Source of the DNA: Microbacterium sp. H1-D42
GTDB taxonomy: Bacteria > Actinomycetota > Actinomycetes > Actinomycetales > Microbacteriaceae
Assembly (NCBI RefSeq): GCF_022637555.1
Contig: NZ_CP093342.1
Coordinates: 3,348,001 to 3,412,000 of the forward strand
Length of the DNA: 64,000 nucleotides
Direction: 5' to 3'
Positions 45,209 to 53,493 of this stretch are shown one piece after another. Numbering within the stretch: position 1 is the stretch's first letter; every line of letters starts with the position of its first letter. The notes under the pieces are model-generated. The model was not told where the DNA came from. It searched no databases and saw only the letters and a list, made by a program, of their open reading frames with translations. The position numbers and the translations under genes were made by a program.

Positions 45209-46313
45209 GCTCCCCGGGCTGAGCGTGCGGACCAAGCTCGCGTTGACGTACGCTGGATTCCTGATCGTCGCCGGCACCGTGTTGCTGACGGTGGTCTTCC
45301 TGTTCCTGCTGCGCTACGTGCCCGACGGCGCCATCACCGCCGATCGGTTCGTGCCCAATCAGTCAGACCTGGTGCGCGCGTTCACGCCGGCGGTCAGCTG
45401 GGCGATGCTGTTCCTTCTGGTGGTGGGGCTGCTGGGCGGCTGGTTCCTCGCAGGGCGCATGCTGGCGCCGCTGAACCGCATCAGCCGGGTCGCGCAGCTC
45501 ACCGCGCAGGGGAATCTCGATCGGCGCGTGGCGATGCCGGGGCGCCGCGATGAGTTCCGCGACCTCGCCGACGTGTTCGACACCATGCTGGACCGCATCC
45601 AGGCGCAGATCGCCGAGCAGCAGCGTTTCGCGGCGAACGCCTCGCACGAGCTGCGCACGCCGCTGGCGATCACCCAGACCCTGCTCGAAGTGGCAGAGGC
45701 CGACCCCGACCGCGACGTCGACGCGCTGCTGTCGCGCCTCACCCAGGTCAATGCTCGCGCGGTCGAACTGACAGAGGCGCTGCTGCTGCTGGCGCGCGCA
45801 GATGGCCAGGCGTTCGAGCGCCGACCCGTCGACCTCTCACTGCTGGTCGAGGAGGCGACCGAGAATCTGCTGCCGCTCGCCGAGAAGCGCGGCATCGTCC
45901 TGGAATCGATGGGCACCCCGACGCGCGTGATCGGCTCGGACGCACTGTTGCTGCAGCTGCTGACCAACCTGATGCACAACGCGATCGTGCACAACGTCGG
46001 CCCCGGCGGCTACGTGGGGGTGCGGGTGGCGGCCGAACCGGATGCCGTCGTGCTGACGGTCGGCAACACCGGGCATCCGATCTCGCCCGAGCTGCTCTCG
46101 ACGCTGGCCGAGCCCTTCCAGCGCGGCGCTGGACGCACGCGTCAGACGGGCAGGGAGGATGCTGACGCGGATCCGTCGGTCGACCACGGCGGTCTCGGGC
46201 TCGGCCTCGCCATCGCGCAGAGCATCGCCAGGGCGCATGATGCGCAGCTGCGCTTCACCGCGCGGGCGGAGGGCGGGCTCATGGTCGACGTCCGGTTCCC
46301 TCGCGCGGAGTGA
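45195..46313 (+). CDS. Sensor histidine kinase (VanS-like)
   Basis: A 372-residue membrane kinase. Two membrane helices (~15-40 and ~70-95) enclose a short ~30-residue extracytoplasmic loop, a form common in kinases sensing cell-envelope stress through the membrane. HAMP domain ~95-150, phosphoacceptor His in NASHELRTPLAITQ (near residue 154), N-box NLMHNAIVHN and G-boxes near VGNTGHPIS and HGGLGLGLAIA. AGGGAGA lies before the ATG. Together with the regulator it forms an autonomous two-component pair. Confidence 0.92.
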   Translation: MPTGRLPGLSVRTKLALTYAGFLIVAGTVLLTVVFLFLLRYVPDGAITADRFVPNQSDLVRAFTPAVSWAMLFLLVVGLLGGWFLAGRMLAPLNRISRVAQLTAQGNLDRRVAMPGRRDEFRDLADVFDTMLDRIQAQIAEQQRFAANASHELRTPLAITQTLLEVAEADPDRDVDALLSRLTQVNARAVELTEALLLLARADGQAFERRPVDLSLLVEEATENLLPLAEKRGIVLESMGTPTRVIGSDALLLQLLTNLMHNAIVHNVGPGGYVGVRVAAEPDAVVLTVGNTGHPISPELLSTLAEPFQRGAGRTRQTGREDADADPSVDHGGLGLGLAIAQSIARAHDAQLRFTARAEGGLMVDVRFPRAE

Positions 46314-46340
46314 CCCGGACCCGCCCTCCGACGCTGACGC

Positions 46341-47024
46341 TCAGCCGATGGCGTCCACGAACCACGAGGTGATGGTGGACGGATGCGTGATCGCGGTGCC
46401 GACGCAGACGCTGAAGGCACCGGCCGCGAGCGCCGCGGCTGCCTGGGCAGGCGAATGGATGCGCCCCTCGGCCACCACTGGCAGGGAGCAGGCCTGGGTC
46501 ACCAGTGAGATCAGCTCGAGGTCCGGCCCGTCGGTCTTCGGCCGCTCGCCGGTGTAGCCCGAAAGCGTCGTGCCGATGATGTCAGCGCCTGCGGCTTCGG
46601 CCGCGATGGCATCTTCGAGCGACCCGCAGTCCGCCATGATCAGGGCGTCGCTGCGCGCGCGCAGCCCCGCGATCGTCTCCGCGAGCGTCAGACCGTCTGG
46701 CCGTGCCCGCCGTGTGCCGTCGATCGCGACGATGTCGGCACCCGCATCGGCGACCGCGATCGCATGCTGCAGGGTGGGGGTGATGAAGACGTCGGAGTCG
46801 CCGTCCTTCCACAGACCCACGACCGGCACCGGCAGGTCGGCTGTGGCGCGGATGTCGCCGATGCCCTGCACGCGGATGCCACTGGCACCGCCCACCAGCG
46901 CGGCTTTCGCCACCTGCGCCATCGTGTTCGGGTCGCGCATGGCCTCGCCGGGGTAGGCCTGGCACGACACGATGAGCCCGCCGCGCAGGCGTTCGATGAT
47001 CTCGCTCGCGGGCATGCTCATCAC
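46341..47024 (-). CDS. nanE: N-acetylmannosamine-6-phosphate 2-epimerase NanE
   Basis: A 227-residue TIM-barrel epimerase turning ManNAc-6-P into GlcNAc-6-P, a step in sialic acid and ManNAc use. Family segments: GLIVSCQAYPGEAMRDP, GGASGIRVQGIGDI, GLWKDGDSDVFITPT (catalytic Lys), MADCGSLEDAIAAEAAGADI, TTLSGYTGE and VAEGRIHSPAQA. The GTG at 47024 overlaps the upstream SDR stop; an ATG one codon later is equally possible. No sialidase, NanA or NanK lies in the window, so its partners must be elsewhere. Confidence 0.93.
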   Translation of the reverse strand: MMSMPASEIIERLRGGLIVSCQAYPGEAMRDPNTMAQVAKAALVGGASGIRVQGIGDIRATADLPVPVVGLWKDGDSDVFITPTLQHAIAVADAGADIVAIDGTRRARPDGLTLAETIAGLRARSDALIMADCGSLEDAIAAEAAGADIIGTTLSGYTGERPKTDGPDLELISLVTQACSLPVVAEGRIHSPAQAAAALAAGAFSVCVGTAITHPSTITSWFVDAIG

Positions 47025-48541
47025 CAGGGGTTCGGCTTGTAGTCCTTCAGGAACACGCCGTGCAGGTCTACGCCGGCCTCGCCCTGCACGATCGGGTCGT
47101 ATACGCGCGCGGCGCCGTCGACGAGGTCGAGCGGTGCGTGGAAGCCCTCTTCTGCCAAGCGCACCTTCGTGTAGTGCGGACGCTCATCGGTGATCCAGCC
47201 CGTGTCGACAGCGGTCATCAGAATGCCGTCGGTCTCGAGCATCTCCCCGGCGCTGGTGCGGGTGAGCATGTTCAGCGCGGCTTTGGCCATGTTGGTGTGC
47301 GGATGCCCCGGTCCCTTGTACCGGCGCGAGAACTGCCCCTCCATAGCCGAGACGTTGACGACGTAGGTGCGGCGTGCACTCGACGCGGCCATGGATGCCC
47401 GCAGTCGGCTGATCAGCAGGAACGGCGCCGTGGTGTTGGCCAGTTGCACCTCGAGCATCTCGAGCGGGTCGACGTGCTCGATGTTCTGCACCCAGCTGTT
47501 CACGGTGTTCACGTCAGGCACGAGGCCGCCGGCGTCGATCGCGGTGCCATCGGCGTGCTTGACCAATGATGACGAGCCAGGTGCCATCGCCAACCGTGCC
47601 AGGTCCTCGGCGGTCAGCGCCTGCCCGCCCTGCTCGGCGACCGTGCCGCCGAGCGCTGCCACCGACAGCAGGGGGTGCGCATCCACGGATGCCTGCAGCG
47701 CCTGCGGGTGCGGGTCGGCGGTGTGCCCGAACGTCTCCATCTCGGGCAGCGGTCCGTCCGGGAGCGGCTGCAGCTCAGCATCCGCCAGCAGCGAGTACGA
47801 ACCCGGCGAGCGCCGCACGGTCTGCGCGGCGTTGTTGATCAGGATGTCGAGCGGGCCCTGGGCCGCGACCGAGTCCGCCAGGCCGATCACCTGGGCGGGG
47901 TCGCGCAGGTCGATGCCGACCACGCGCAGCCGGTGCAGCCAGTCGGCGGAGTCCGGCAGCGATGAGAACCGGCGCACGGCGTCGCGCGGGAAGCGAGTGG
48001 TGATCGTCAGGTGCGCGCCGTCGCGCAGCAGCCGCAGCGCGATGTGCATGCCTATCTTCGCGCGGCCGCCGGTGAGCAGCGCGCGGCGGCCCGTGAGGTC
48101 GGTGCGCGCGTTGCGCTTGCCGTGGCTGAAGCGCGCGCACTCGGGGCAGAGCTGGTGGTAGAACGCGTCGACGATCGTGTACGGCTGCTTGCAGATGTAG
48201 CAGTTGCGCGGCTTGAGCAGCTCACCGGCGATCGGGGCGTCGGTGACGCTGGTGGCCAGGTCGTTGCCGCGGGTCTCGTCGTCGATGCGGTCGGGGGCGC
48301 CGGTCGCGGTGCGAGCGACGACGGCCTTGTCGGCCTCGGCGATGGCATCGCGGATCTCCTTGCGACGCGCGCGCTTCACGGCCTTGAACATGTTCGAGGT
48401 GCCGCGGCGGACTGCCAGGTAGTCGGGATGCTCCTGGTCGACCTGATCGAGGGCTGCGAGCACCCGGAGCGTGGTCGCGAGGTCATCGGGGTCGATGCCG
48501 GAGGGGATGCCCGCGAAGGGCTCAGAGGGACCGCTGGTCAT
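47021..48541 (-). CDS. Zinc-ribbon fused, insertion-containing SDR-fold protein
   Basis: A 506-residue protein of unknown function. A helical N terminus (1-110) leads to a CYIC-x14-CPEC zinc ribbon (~113-134), then an SDR Rossmann domain beginning RRALLTGGRAKIGMHIAL (TGGRAKIG replaces TGxxxGIG). After the normal NNAAQTVRRS motif there is an insertion of about 110 residues before the fold resumes at LEVQLANTTAPFLLISRL. Ser is kept in VNVSAMEGQ, but the usual YxxxK reads TNMAK, so the catalytic Tyr is missing at that site (a Tyr is present earlier in RRYKGPG). Homologues seem widespread and uncharacterised. It has its own leaderless promoter and is coupled to nanE. Confidence 0.8.
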   Translation of the reverse strand: MTSGPSEPFAGIPSGIDPDDLATTLRVLAALDQVDQEHPDYLAVRRGTSNMFKAVKRARRKEIRDAIAEADKAVVARTATGAPDRIDDETRGNDLATSVTDAPIAGELLKPRNCYICKQPYTIVDAFYHQLCPECARFSHGKRNARTDLTGRRALLTGGRAKIGMHIALRLLRDGAHLTITTRFPRDAVRRFSSLPDSADWLHRLRVVGIDLRDPAQVIGLADSVAAQGPLDILINNAAQTVRRSPGSYSLLADAELQPLPDGPLPEMETFGHTADPHPQALQASVDAHPLLSVAALGGTVAEQGGQALTAEDLARLAMAPGSSSLVKHADGTAIDAGGLVPDVNTVNSWVQNIEHVDPLEMLEVQLANTTAPFLLISRLRASMAASSARRTYVVNVSAMEGQFSRRYKGPGHPHTNMAKAALNMLTRTSAGEMLETDGILMTAVDTGWITDERPHYTKVRLAEEGFHAPLDLVDGAARVYDPIVQGEAGVDLHGVFLKDYKPNPW

Positions 48542-48548
48542 TGGGCCG

Positions 48549-48554
48549 ATTCTA
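48549..48554 (-). promoter_or_regulatory. -10 box for a leaderless zinc-ribbon SDR transcript
   Basis: TAGAAT on the minus strand, ending seven bases before the ATG at 48541. It makes the zinc-ribbon SDR and nanE a unit that can be transcribed apart from the GH42 operon. The rest of the 50-base gap holds a GC-rich self-complementary stretch (GGGCGCGCGCCC). Confidence 0.55.
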
Positions 48555-48591
48555 CGCGAGCCGGCTGGGCGCGCGCCCGGCGCGGACGCCG

Positions 48592-49350
48592 TCAGGCGAT
48601 GCCACCGCCGTCCACGACGAGCGCCGAACCGGTCACGTACGAGGAGTCGTCGCTCGCAAGCCAGACCACGGCCTGTGCGATCTCGCTGGGCTGCCCCATC
48701 CGGCGCAGCGGGCGGTCGGCGGCCTCGGCGAGAAACGTGGCCGGGTCCTGCCCGAGCTGACGTGCCTCGTCACTGAGCATCCCAGTGTTCACGTCGCCAG
48801 GGTTGACCGAGTTCACGCGGATGCCGGCGGGTCCGTGATCGATCGCCAGCGCCCGGGTCATGTTCACGACCGCCCCCTTCGAGGCGCAGTAGGACAGCGC
48901 CTGCCCGCCGCCCTTGAGCCCCCACCCGGAGCCGGTGTTGATGATCGAGCCGCCACCCGCGGCCTCCAAGATCGGCACTATGTGCTTGCACATCAGGAAG
49001 ATGGAGCGCACGTTCACACCGAACACGCGGTCCCACTCCTCGACCGTCGTCTCGACCGCGGTGGTGCGGCGGATGATGCCGGCATTGTTGAAGACTATGT
49101 TCACACCGCCGAGTTCGGCGACTGCGGTGGCGACGACCCGCTCGATGTCGGACTCGCTGGCGACGTCGGCGGCGATCGCGATCGCGGTACCTCCGCCCTC
49201 GCGGATCTCGGCGGCCACTGCTTCGGCGGCCTCGGCGTTCAGGTCGACGACGGCGACGGATGCGCCCTCCGCGGCGAGCGCAATCGACGTGGCGCGGCCG
49301 ATGCCGCCGGCTCCGCCGGTGACGATGGCCTTCTTGTTCTCTAGACGCAT
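48592..49350 (-). CDS. Short-chain dehydrogenase (glucose/polyol dehydrogenase-like)
   Basis: A 252-residue classical SDR: TGGAGGIGRATSIAL (residues ~10-24), NNAGIIRRTT, Ser in INTGSGWGL (here a Gly-Ser pair), YCASKGAVV and the ending SSYVTGSALVVDGGGIA. The Asp in VVDLNAEA after beta-2 favours NAD over NADP. Eight bases after the AcoX-like gene, so part of the GH42 operon. It likely oxidises or reduces a hydroxyl/keto group of the operon's substrate. Confidence 0.88.
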   Translation of the reverse strand: MRLENKKAIVTGGAGGIGRATSIALAAEGASVAVVDLNAEAAEAVAAEIREGGGTAIAIAADVASESDIERVVATAVAELGGVNIVFNNAGIIRRTTAVETTVEEWDRVFGVNVRSIFLMCKHIVPILEAAGGGSIINTGSGWGLKGGGQALSYCASKGAVVNMTRALAIDHGPAGIRVNSVNPGDVNTGMLSDEARQLGQDPATFLAEAADRPLRRMGQPSEIAQAVVWLASDDSSYVTGSALVVDGGGIA

Positions 49351-49358
49351 GGAGTTCC

Positions 49359-50546
49359 TTACTGTGTGGGGGCGAGTTCGGGGGCGATGACGGCGTACAG
49401 GCTGCTGATGCCGACGCCCGTGATGATGCGCATGTGTCCGGCCAGCTTCGCATCGAGCTCGGCATCACCGGTGTCGACGATGAGTGGACGGCCGTGCAGG
49501 TCGAGCAGTTTCTGCTCAGGCGCGACGATGAGAAGGGGGGCGTCGCCGAGGCGGCGCAGGACTGATGCCGAGAGCTGCTGATTGCCGCGGCCGAGCAGGA
49601 ACCCCTGCCCTCCGATGACCGTCACCACGGCCTGCGCCGGGCCTTCGGCGATCTCAGCGAGGAGTTGCCGCTCACTCGCGGCGGCCCTGACGAGAGCGCC
49701 GTCGAGGACGACGTCGACGCCGAGCGGGGAGCCTGTCACGCCCAGTTGGCTGGCGACCTCGGCGGTCGTGCCACCTGGTCCGAGGAGATAGCGGATGCCG
49801 GGCCGCATCTGCGCGATGACACCGCGCGCGGCCGCAGCGACGGCGGCTGCCTCGGTGGCGGGAGTCGCGGCTTTGCGCGCCTGGGTGCGGCCGCCGCGGT
49901 ACGGCACCCGAAGGAACCCGTGCAGGACCGGGTCAACGCGGGTGCGGCGCATCGCAGCCTCGTCGATGTCGAGCACCTCTCGCTCTTGGACCGGCAGTCC
50001 GTGCTGTGCGACCCATTCCGCAGCGATGGCCCCCGCCGCGCGGGGGCTGACGGCGAACACCGGGGAGTACATCTTCACTCCGGCCGGGACACCGAGCACC
50101 GCGGGCATCCGTGCCTCCGCGGACGCCGCAGCACCCAGCCCGGCGACGGCATCCCGCAGCGTCCCATCGCCGCCGACGACGAGCACGAGTTCGGCGCCGG
50201 CAGCGGCCACCGCGGCGATGGCACGCGACGTGTCGACGGCATCCGTGCCCGCTGCCCGGTCGCCACTGTACGAATCGGACTCTGACTCCTCGTCCGCCCC
50301 GTACAGGACGTGGGGTGCCAGGCCGGCCGCGCGCACGGCATCCGCCCCCATCTCACCGGCCGCCGTGAGCACGACGAGGCTCGGATGCTGTTCAGCGAGC
50401 ACCCGCAGCGCGATGGCCGTCCGCTCCTGCACGCGCGAACGGGCGCCGCGCGCGATGGCGAGGCGCTGCACGTCCGCGCCGTCGGAGCCGGCGAGCCCAG
50501 CAGGCCCGCCCACTCCGGCGACAGGATTGACGACCAGTCCGATCAC
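49359..50546 (-). CDS. ATP-NAD kinase-like protein, AcoX family
   Basis: A 395-residue protein with the NAD-kinase/diacylglycerol-kinase fold: NPVAGVGGPAGLAG at the N terminus and the nucleotide motif LVVGGDGTLRDAVAGL (near residue 110). It belongs to the AcoX-like group first noted in acetoin dehydrogenase operons, whose substrate is not established. Start GTG at 50546 overlaps the GcvPB-like stop (GTGA). Operon partners are enzymes of a glycine-cleavage type, so a kinase acting on a metabolite or cofactor of that reaction is possible. Confidence 0.8.
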   Translation of the reverse strand: MIGLVVNPVAGVGGPAGLAGSDGADVQRLAIARGARSRVQERTAIALRVLAEQHPSLVVLTAAGEMGADAVRAAGLAPHVLYGADEESESDSYSGDRAAGTDAVDTSRAIAAVAAAGAELVLVVGGDGTLRDAVAGLGAAASAEARMPAVLGVPAGVKMYSPVFAVSPRAAGAIAAEWVAQHGLPVQEREVLDIDEAAMRRTRVDPVLHGFLRVPYRGGRTQARKAATPATEAAAVAAAARGVIAQMRPGIRYLLGPGGTTAEVASQLGVTGSPLGVDVVLDGALVRAAASERQLLAEIAEGPAQAVVTVIGGQGFLLGRGNQQLSASVLRRLGDAPLLIVAPEQKLLDLHGRPLIVDTGDAELDAKLAGHMRIITGVGISSLYAVIAPELAPTQ

Positions 50547-52111
50547 GACGAGAAGTACTTGCGCTGGTAGGCCCGCCACGTGATCGCCCAGCGCTCCGGG
50601 TCGTCGAGGTCGTCGTGGTGCGTGTGGTGCACGGTCTGGTTGTGCGGAGCTGTGCGCACGACTTCTGGTGTCTCCCGCGCCTCGCGCGCCACCTCGGCCA
50701 GCGTCGCTGCATACTCGTCGAGCTCGGCCATCGAGTACGACTCGGTCGGCTCGAGCGTGAACGGCTGCGGCACCACGTACGGGTGGTGGCTGGTCCAGTA
50801 GTGCATGCCGAAGTCGGTCATCCGCACGCCGATCTCCTCAGAGGAGACGCCGGTGTCCTGGAACAGCTCCTCCCAGGAGTAGCGCACCTGCTCGATGCGG
50901 CGCCTGCCCGCCGCATAGGGCGCGGACGCCCCCGGAATCGCCAGCACGCGAGCCATCAGATAGTTGTTGTTCAGCACCGCGATCTCGGCCGCCGCGAGCA
51001 GTCCGGGGGCACCGAGCGCCATGATCCACGAATAGGCGCGCACAAGATTGGGGATCACGCCGTGAAATGGCGCCACTGCCCCGATCGACTGGGCGCCGGC
51101 CTCGGCGACGTCGAACGTGCCGTCGTCCGCCCGAATCACCCGCGGACCCGGCAGGAACGGTGCGAGGGCTGCGCTCACCGCATTCGCACCCGCGCCTGGT
51201 CCACCGCACGCGTGCGGGGTCGAGAAGGTCTTGTGCAGATTGAAGTGGCAGACATCGAACCCGGCGTCGCGGGCACGCGTGATGCCCAGGATGCCGTTGG
51301 CGTTCGCCTGGTCGTACGAGGCCAGCGCGCCGACGGCATGCGCGGCATCCACCCATTCCCGGATCGCCGGGTTGTAGATGCCGGTGTCCTCGGGGTTGGT
51401 GACCATGATCGCCGCTGTCTGCGGCGACAGCGCCGCCTTCAGCGCGGCCAGATCGGGATAGCCATCGGCATCAGGGAACACCGTGATGACCTCGTAGCCG
51501 GCGGCCTTCGCCGCCGCCGCATTGGAGGGGTGGCTGAAGATCGTGGTGATGACCTCGCGGCGCTGCTCGCCCTCGCCGTTCGCCTCGTGATATGCGCGGA
51601 TCATCGCGATGTTCGACCAGATCGCGGCCGAACCGCCCTGAGTCTGCAGCGAGACCTCGTCCATACCGGAGATCTCCGCCAGCATCCGCTCGAGGTTCCA
51701 GACGATCTCGAGCACGCCCTGCGCATCGGCCGGGTCCTGGTGCGGGTGCATGTCAGTGAGCTGCGGGGTGCCGATCAGCTGGTCGTTGATCTTCGGCGAG
51801 TACTTCATGGTGCAGGTGCCCTGCCCTACATCGACGTTGAAGTCGGCGCCGAGGTTCTCCTGAGACAGGCGCAGATAGTGCTTGAGCACGCGCATCTGCC
51901 CCATCTCGGGGAGCTTCGGCTTCGACAGGCGGCGCAGGGACGCCGGCAGGGCGCCGACCACGTCACCCACCGCGTCACGCACACCCGGCTCGACCTGCGA
52001 CACGAGCACGCCGCGCTCACCGGGCGTGGACAGCTCGAAGATGATCGGCTCGTCCCAGCGAGCCTGCTGGAAGCGGCGCAGCGCCGGCTTCGGGGCGACG
52101 GGGAGGCTCAT
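50543..52111 (-). CDS. gcvPB: Divergent glycine dehydrogenase (decarboxylating) subunit 2-like PLP enzyme
   Basis: A 522-residue GcvPB homologue. The PLP Lys sits in FNLHKTFSTPHACGGPG (near residue 293), and GTCTMKYSPKINDQL and LAPFLPG are preserved landmarks. Other segments normally near-invariant in glycine decarboxylase differ: LQTQGGSAAIWSN where LQPAAGAHGE is expected, FSHPSNAAAA where SAHGTNPASA is expected, and YDQANANGI for YDGANLNAI. Coupled to GcvPA by ATGA. No gcvT or gcvH lies nearby. It may therefore decarboxylate or cleave an amino acid other than glycine; annotation as true GcvPB is uncertain. Confidence 0.8.
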   Translation of the reverse strand: MSLPVAPKPALRRFQQARWDEPIIFELSTPGERGVLVSQVEPGVRDAVGDVVGALPASLRRLSKPKLPEMGQMRVLKHYLRLSQENLGADFNVDVGQGTCTMKYSPKINDQLIGTPQLTDMHPHQDPADAQGVLEIVWNLERMLAEISGMDEVSLQTQGGSAAIWSNIAMIRAYHEANGEGEQRREVITTIFSHPSNAAAAKAAGYEVITVFPDADGYPDLAALKAALSPQTAAIMVTNPEDTGIYNPAIREWVDAAHAVGALASYDQANANGILGITRARDAGFDVCHFNLHKTFSTPHACGGPGAGANAVSAALAPFLPGPRVIRADDGTFDVAEAGAQSIGAVAPFHGVIPNLVRAYSWIMALGAPGLLAAAEIAVLNNNYLMARVLAIPGASAPYAAGRRRIEQVRYSWEELFQDTGVSSEEIGVRMTDFGMHYWTSHHPYVVPQPFTLEPTESYSMAELDEYAATLAEVAREARETPEVVRTAPHNQTVHHTHHDDLDDPERWAITWRAYQRKYFSS

Positions 52112-53493
52112 CGCTTGTTCTCCTCAGCGAGTTCGGGGGTGATGACGGAGGCGAGCGCGCTCGCCAGGGTGTCGATGTCGGCCTGCGAGTTGAGTTCGGT
52201 GACGCACACGAGCAGGCGGTGCGGATCCACGATCACGCCGGGCTCGATGCCCCTCGCGCGAAGTGCTGCGACGATGTCGGCGGCGGGCACGTCGAACGTG
52301 ACGGTGAACTCGCGCAGGTGCACGGCATCATCGTCGAGCGTCACACCGGGGACAGCGGCTAGCGCCCGTTGCGCGTACCGCGTGCGGGTGAGCAGGGTCT
52401 CGCCGAGTTCGGCCATGCCGTCCGGTCCCATCAGAGAGAGATAGACGCCAGCGGCGATGCCCCAGAGCGCTGCAGCCGTGCCGACCCATTCCTTCCCCTC
52501 TTCGCGGTGTGCGAAAGAAGTCCGGTCGTAGGCGACGTCGCCGAAGCCGTACTCGCCGGGGACGTCGGTGGTCGCGAGGCCGAACAGCCGAGAGGGCAAC
52601 TCCATGACGAACCTCGGGTCGTCGTGCACCGCGATGAAGCCACCGTGTGCGCCGCCGTACCACTGATGAAGTCCGAGCGACTGGATGTCGCCGGTGACGA
52701 TGTCGGCGCCGTTGAGCGACGGCGGGGTGAGGATGCCGTAGCCGATCGGATCCGTTCCGACAACGAGCACCGCGCCGACGGCGTGCGCGGCGTCGGCGAT
52801 CTGCTGCAGTGCGGCCTCGACGGCTCCGGTGGCGCTGGGCGTCTCCACCCACACGGCAGCGACGTCATCGCCGAGCGACGCGGTCACGGCGGCGATGTCG
52901 GCGGTGCCGCCGGTCGTCGGGACGTGCTCCAGCGTCAGGTGGGCGCGCACGTAGTCCGCCACCTTGGCGAGTTTGGCCGGCAGCACGTCGCTGGCGACGA
53001 TCACGCGGGTGCGGCCTGTGATCCTCCCTGACATCGTGAGGCCAGTGGCGGTGGCCTGGTAGCCGTCATAGGTGGGGACGTTGACGACATCCATCTCGAG
53101 CAGTTCGGCCATCAGGGACTGGTATTCGAACAGCGCCTGAAAGCGACCGTGGTCCTCGTACGGCTCACCGGCGTAGGCGGTGAGGAACTCGCTGCGCCCG
53201 ATCACCTCGTCGACGACAGCCGGCACGTAGTGGTTGTAGACGCCAGCGCCGAGGAAGCTGAGGCGCGTGCCGGTGGGCGTGTTCTTCGCCAGGATGCCGC
53301 GCACGTGCCGAGCCAGATCCTGCTCGGCGACGAGAGGTGCGGGCAGATCGAGCGGGCGATTCAGGCGCAGCGACCCGGGCACGTCGGCGTAGAACTCGTC
53401 GACGGATGCTGCACCGACGACCGCGAGCATCGCTGCCTGTGACTCGGGCGCGGTGTTGGGGATGTACGGATGCACGAAGTTGTCATTCGTCAT
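52108..53493 (-). CDS. gcvPA: Divergent glycine dehydrogenase (decarboxylating) subunit 1-like protein
   Basis: A 461-residue GcvPA homologue. The N-terminal HPYIPNTAPESQAAMLAVVG, SFLGAGVYNHYVPAVVDEVI and the C-terminal LREFTVTFDVP are typical. The segment that usually reads TPYQPEISQG is instead AGEPYEDHGR, and MYDGATALAE becomes TYDGYQATATG, so active-site loops are altered in this subunit too. The two subunits normally form the alpha2beta2 P-protein with one PLP per dimer. Start ATG at 53493 overlaps the GH42 stop (ATGA). Confidence 0.8.
   Translation of the reverse strand: MTNDNFVHPYIPNTAPESQAAMLAVVGAASVDEFYADVPGSLRLNRPLDLPAPLVAEQDLARHVRGILAKNTPTGTRLSFLGAGVYNHYVPAVVDEVIGRSEFLTAYAGEPYEDHGRFQALFEYQSLMAELLEMDVVNVPTYDGYQATATGLTMSGRITGRTRVIVASDVLPAKLAKVADYVRAHLTLEHVPTTGGTADIAAVTASLGDDVAAVWVETPSATGAVEAALQQIADAAHAVGAVLVVGTDPIGYGILTPPSLNGADIVTGDIQSLGLHQWYGGAHGGFIAVHDDPRFVMELPSRLFGLATTDVPGEYGFGDVAYDRTSFAHREEGKEWVGTAAALWGIAAGVYLSLMGPDGMAELGETLLTRTRYAQRALAAVPGVTLDDDAVHLREFTVTFDVPAADIVAALRARGIEPGVIVDPHRLLVCVTELNSQADIDTLASALASVITPELAEENKR

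Noticed and set aside
47021..47024. Sialic-acid catabolic operon around nanE
   Set aside because: No nanA, nanK, nagA, nagB or sialidase is present; nanE alone does not make a pathway.
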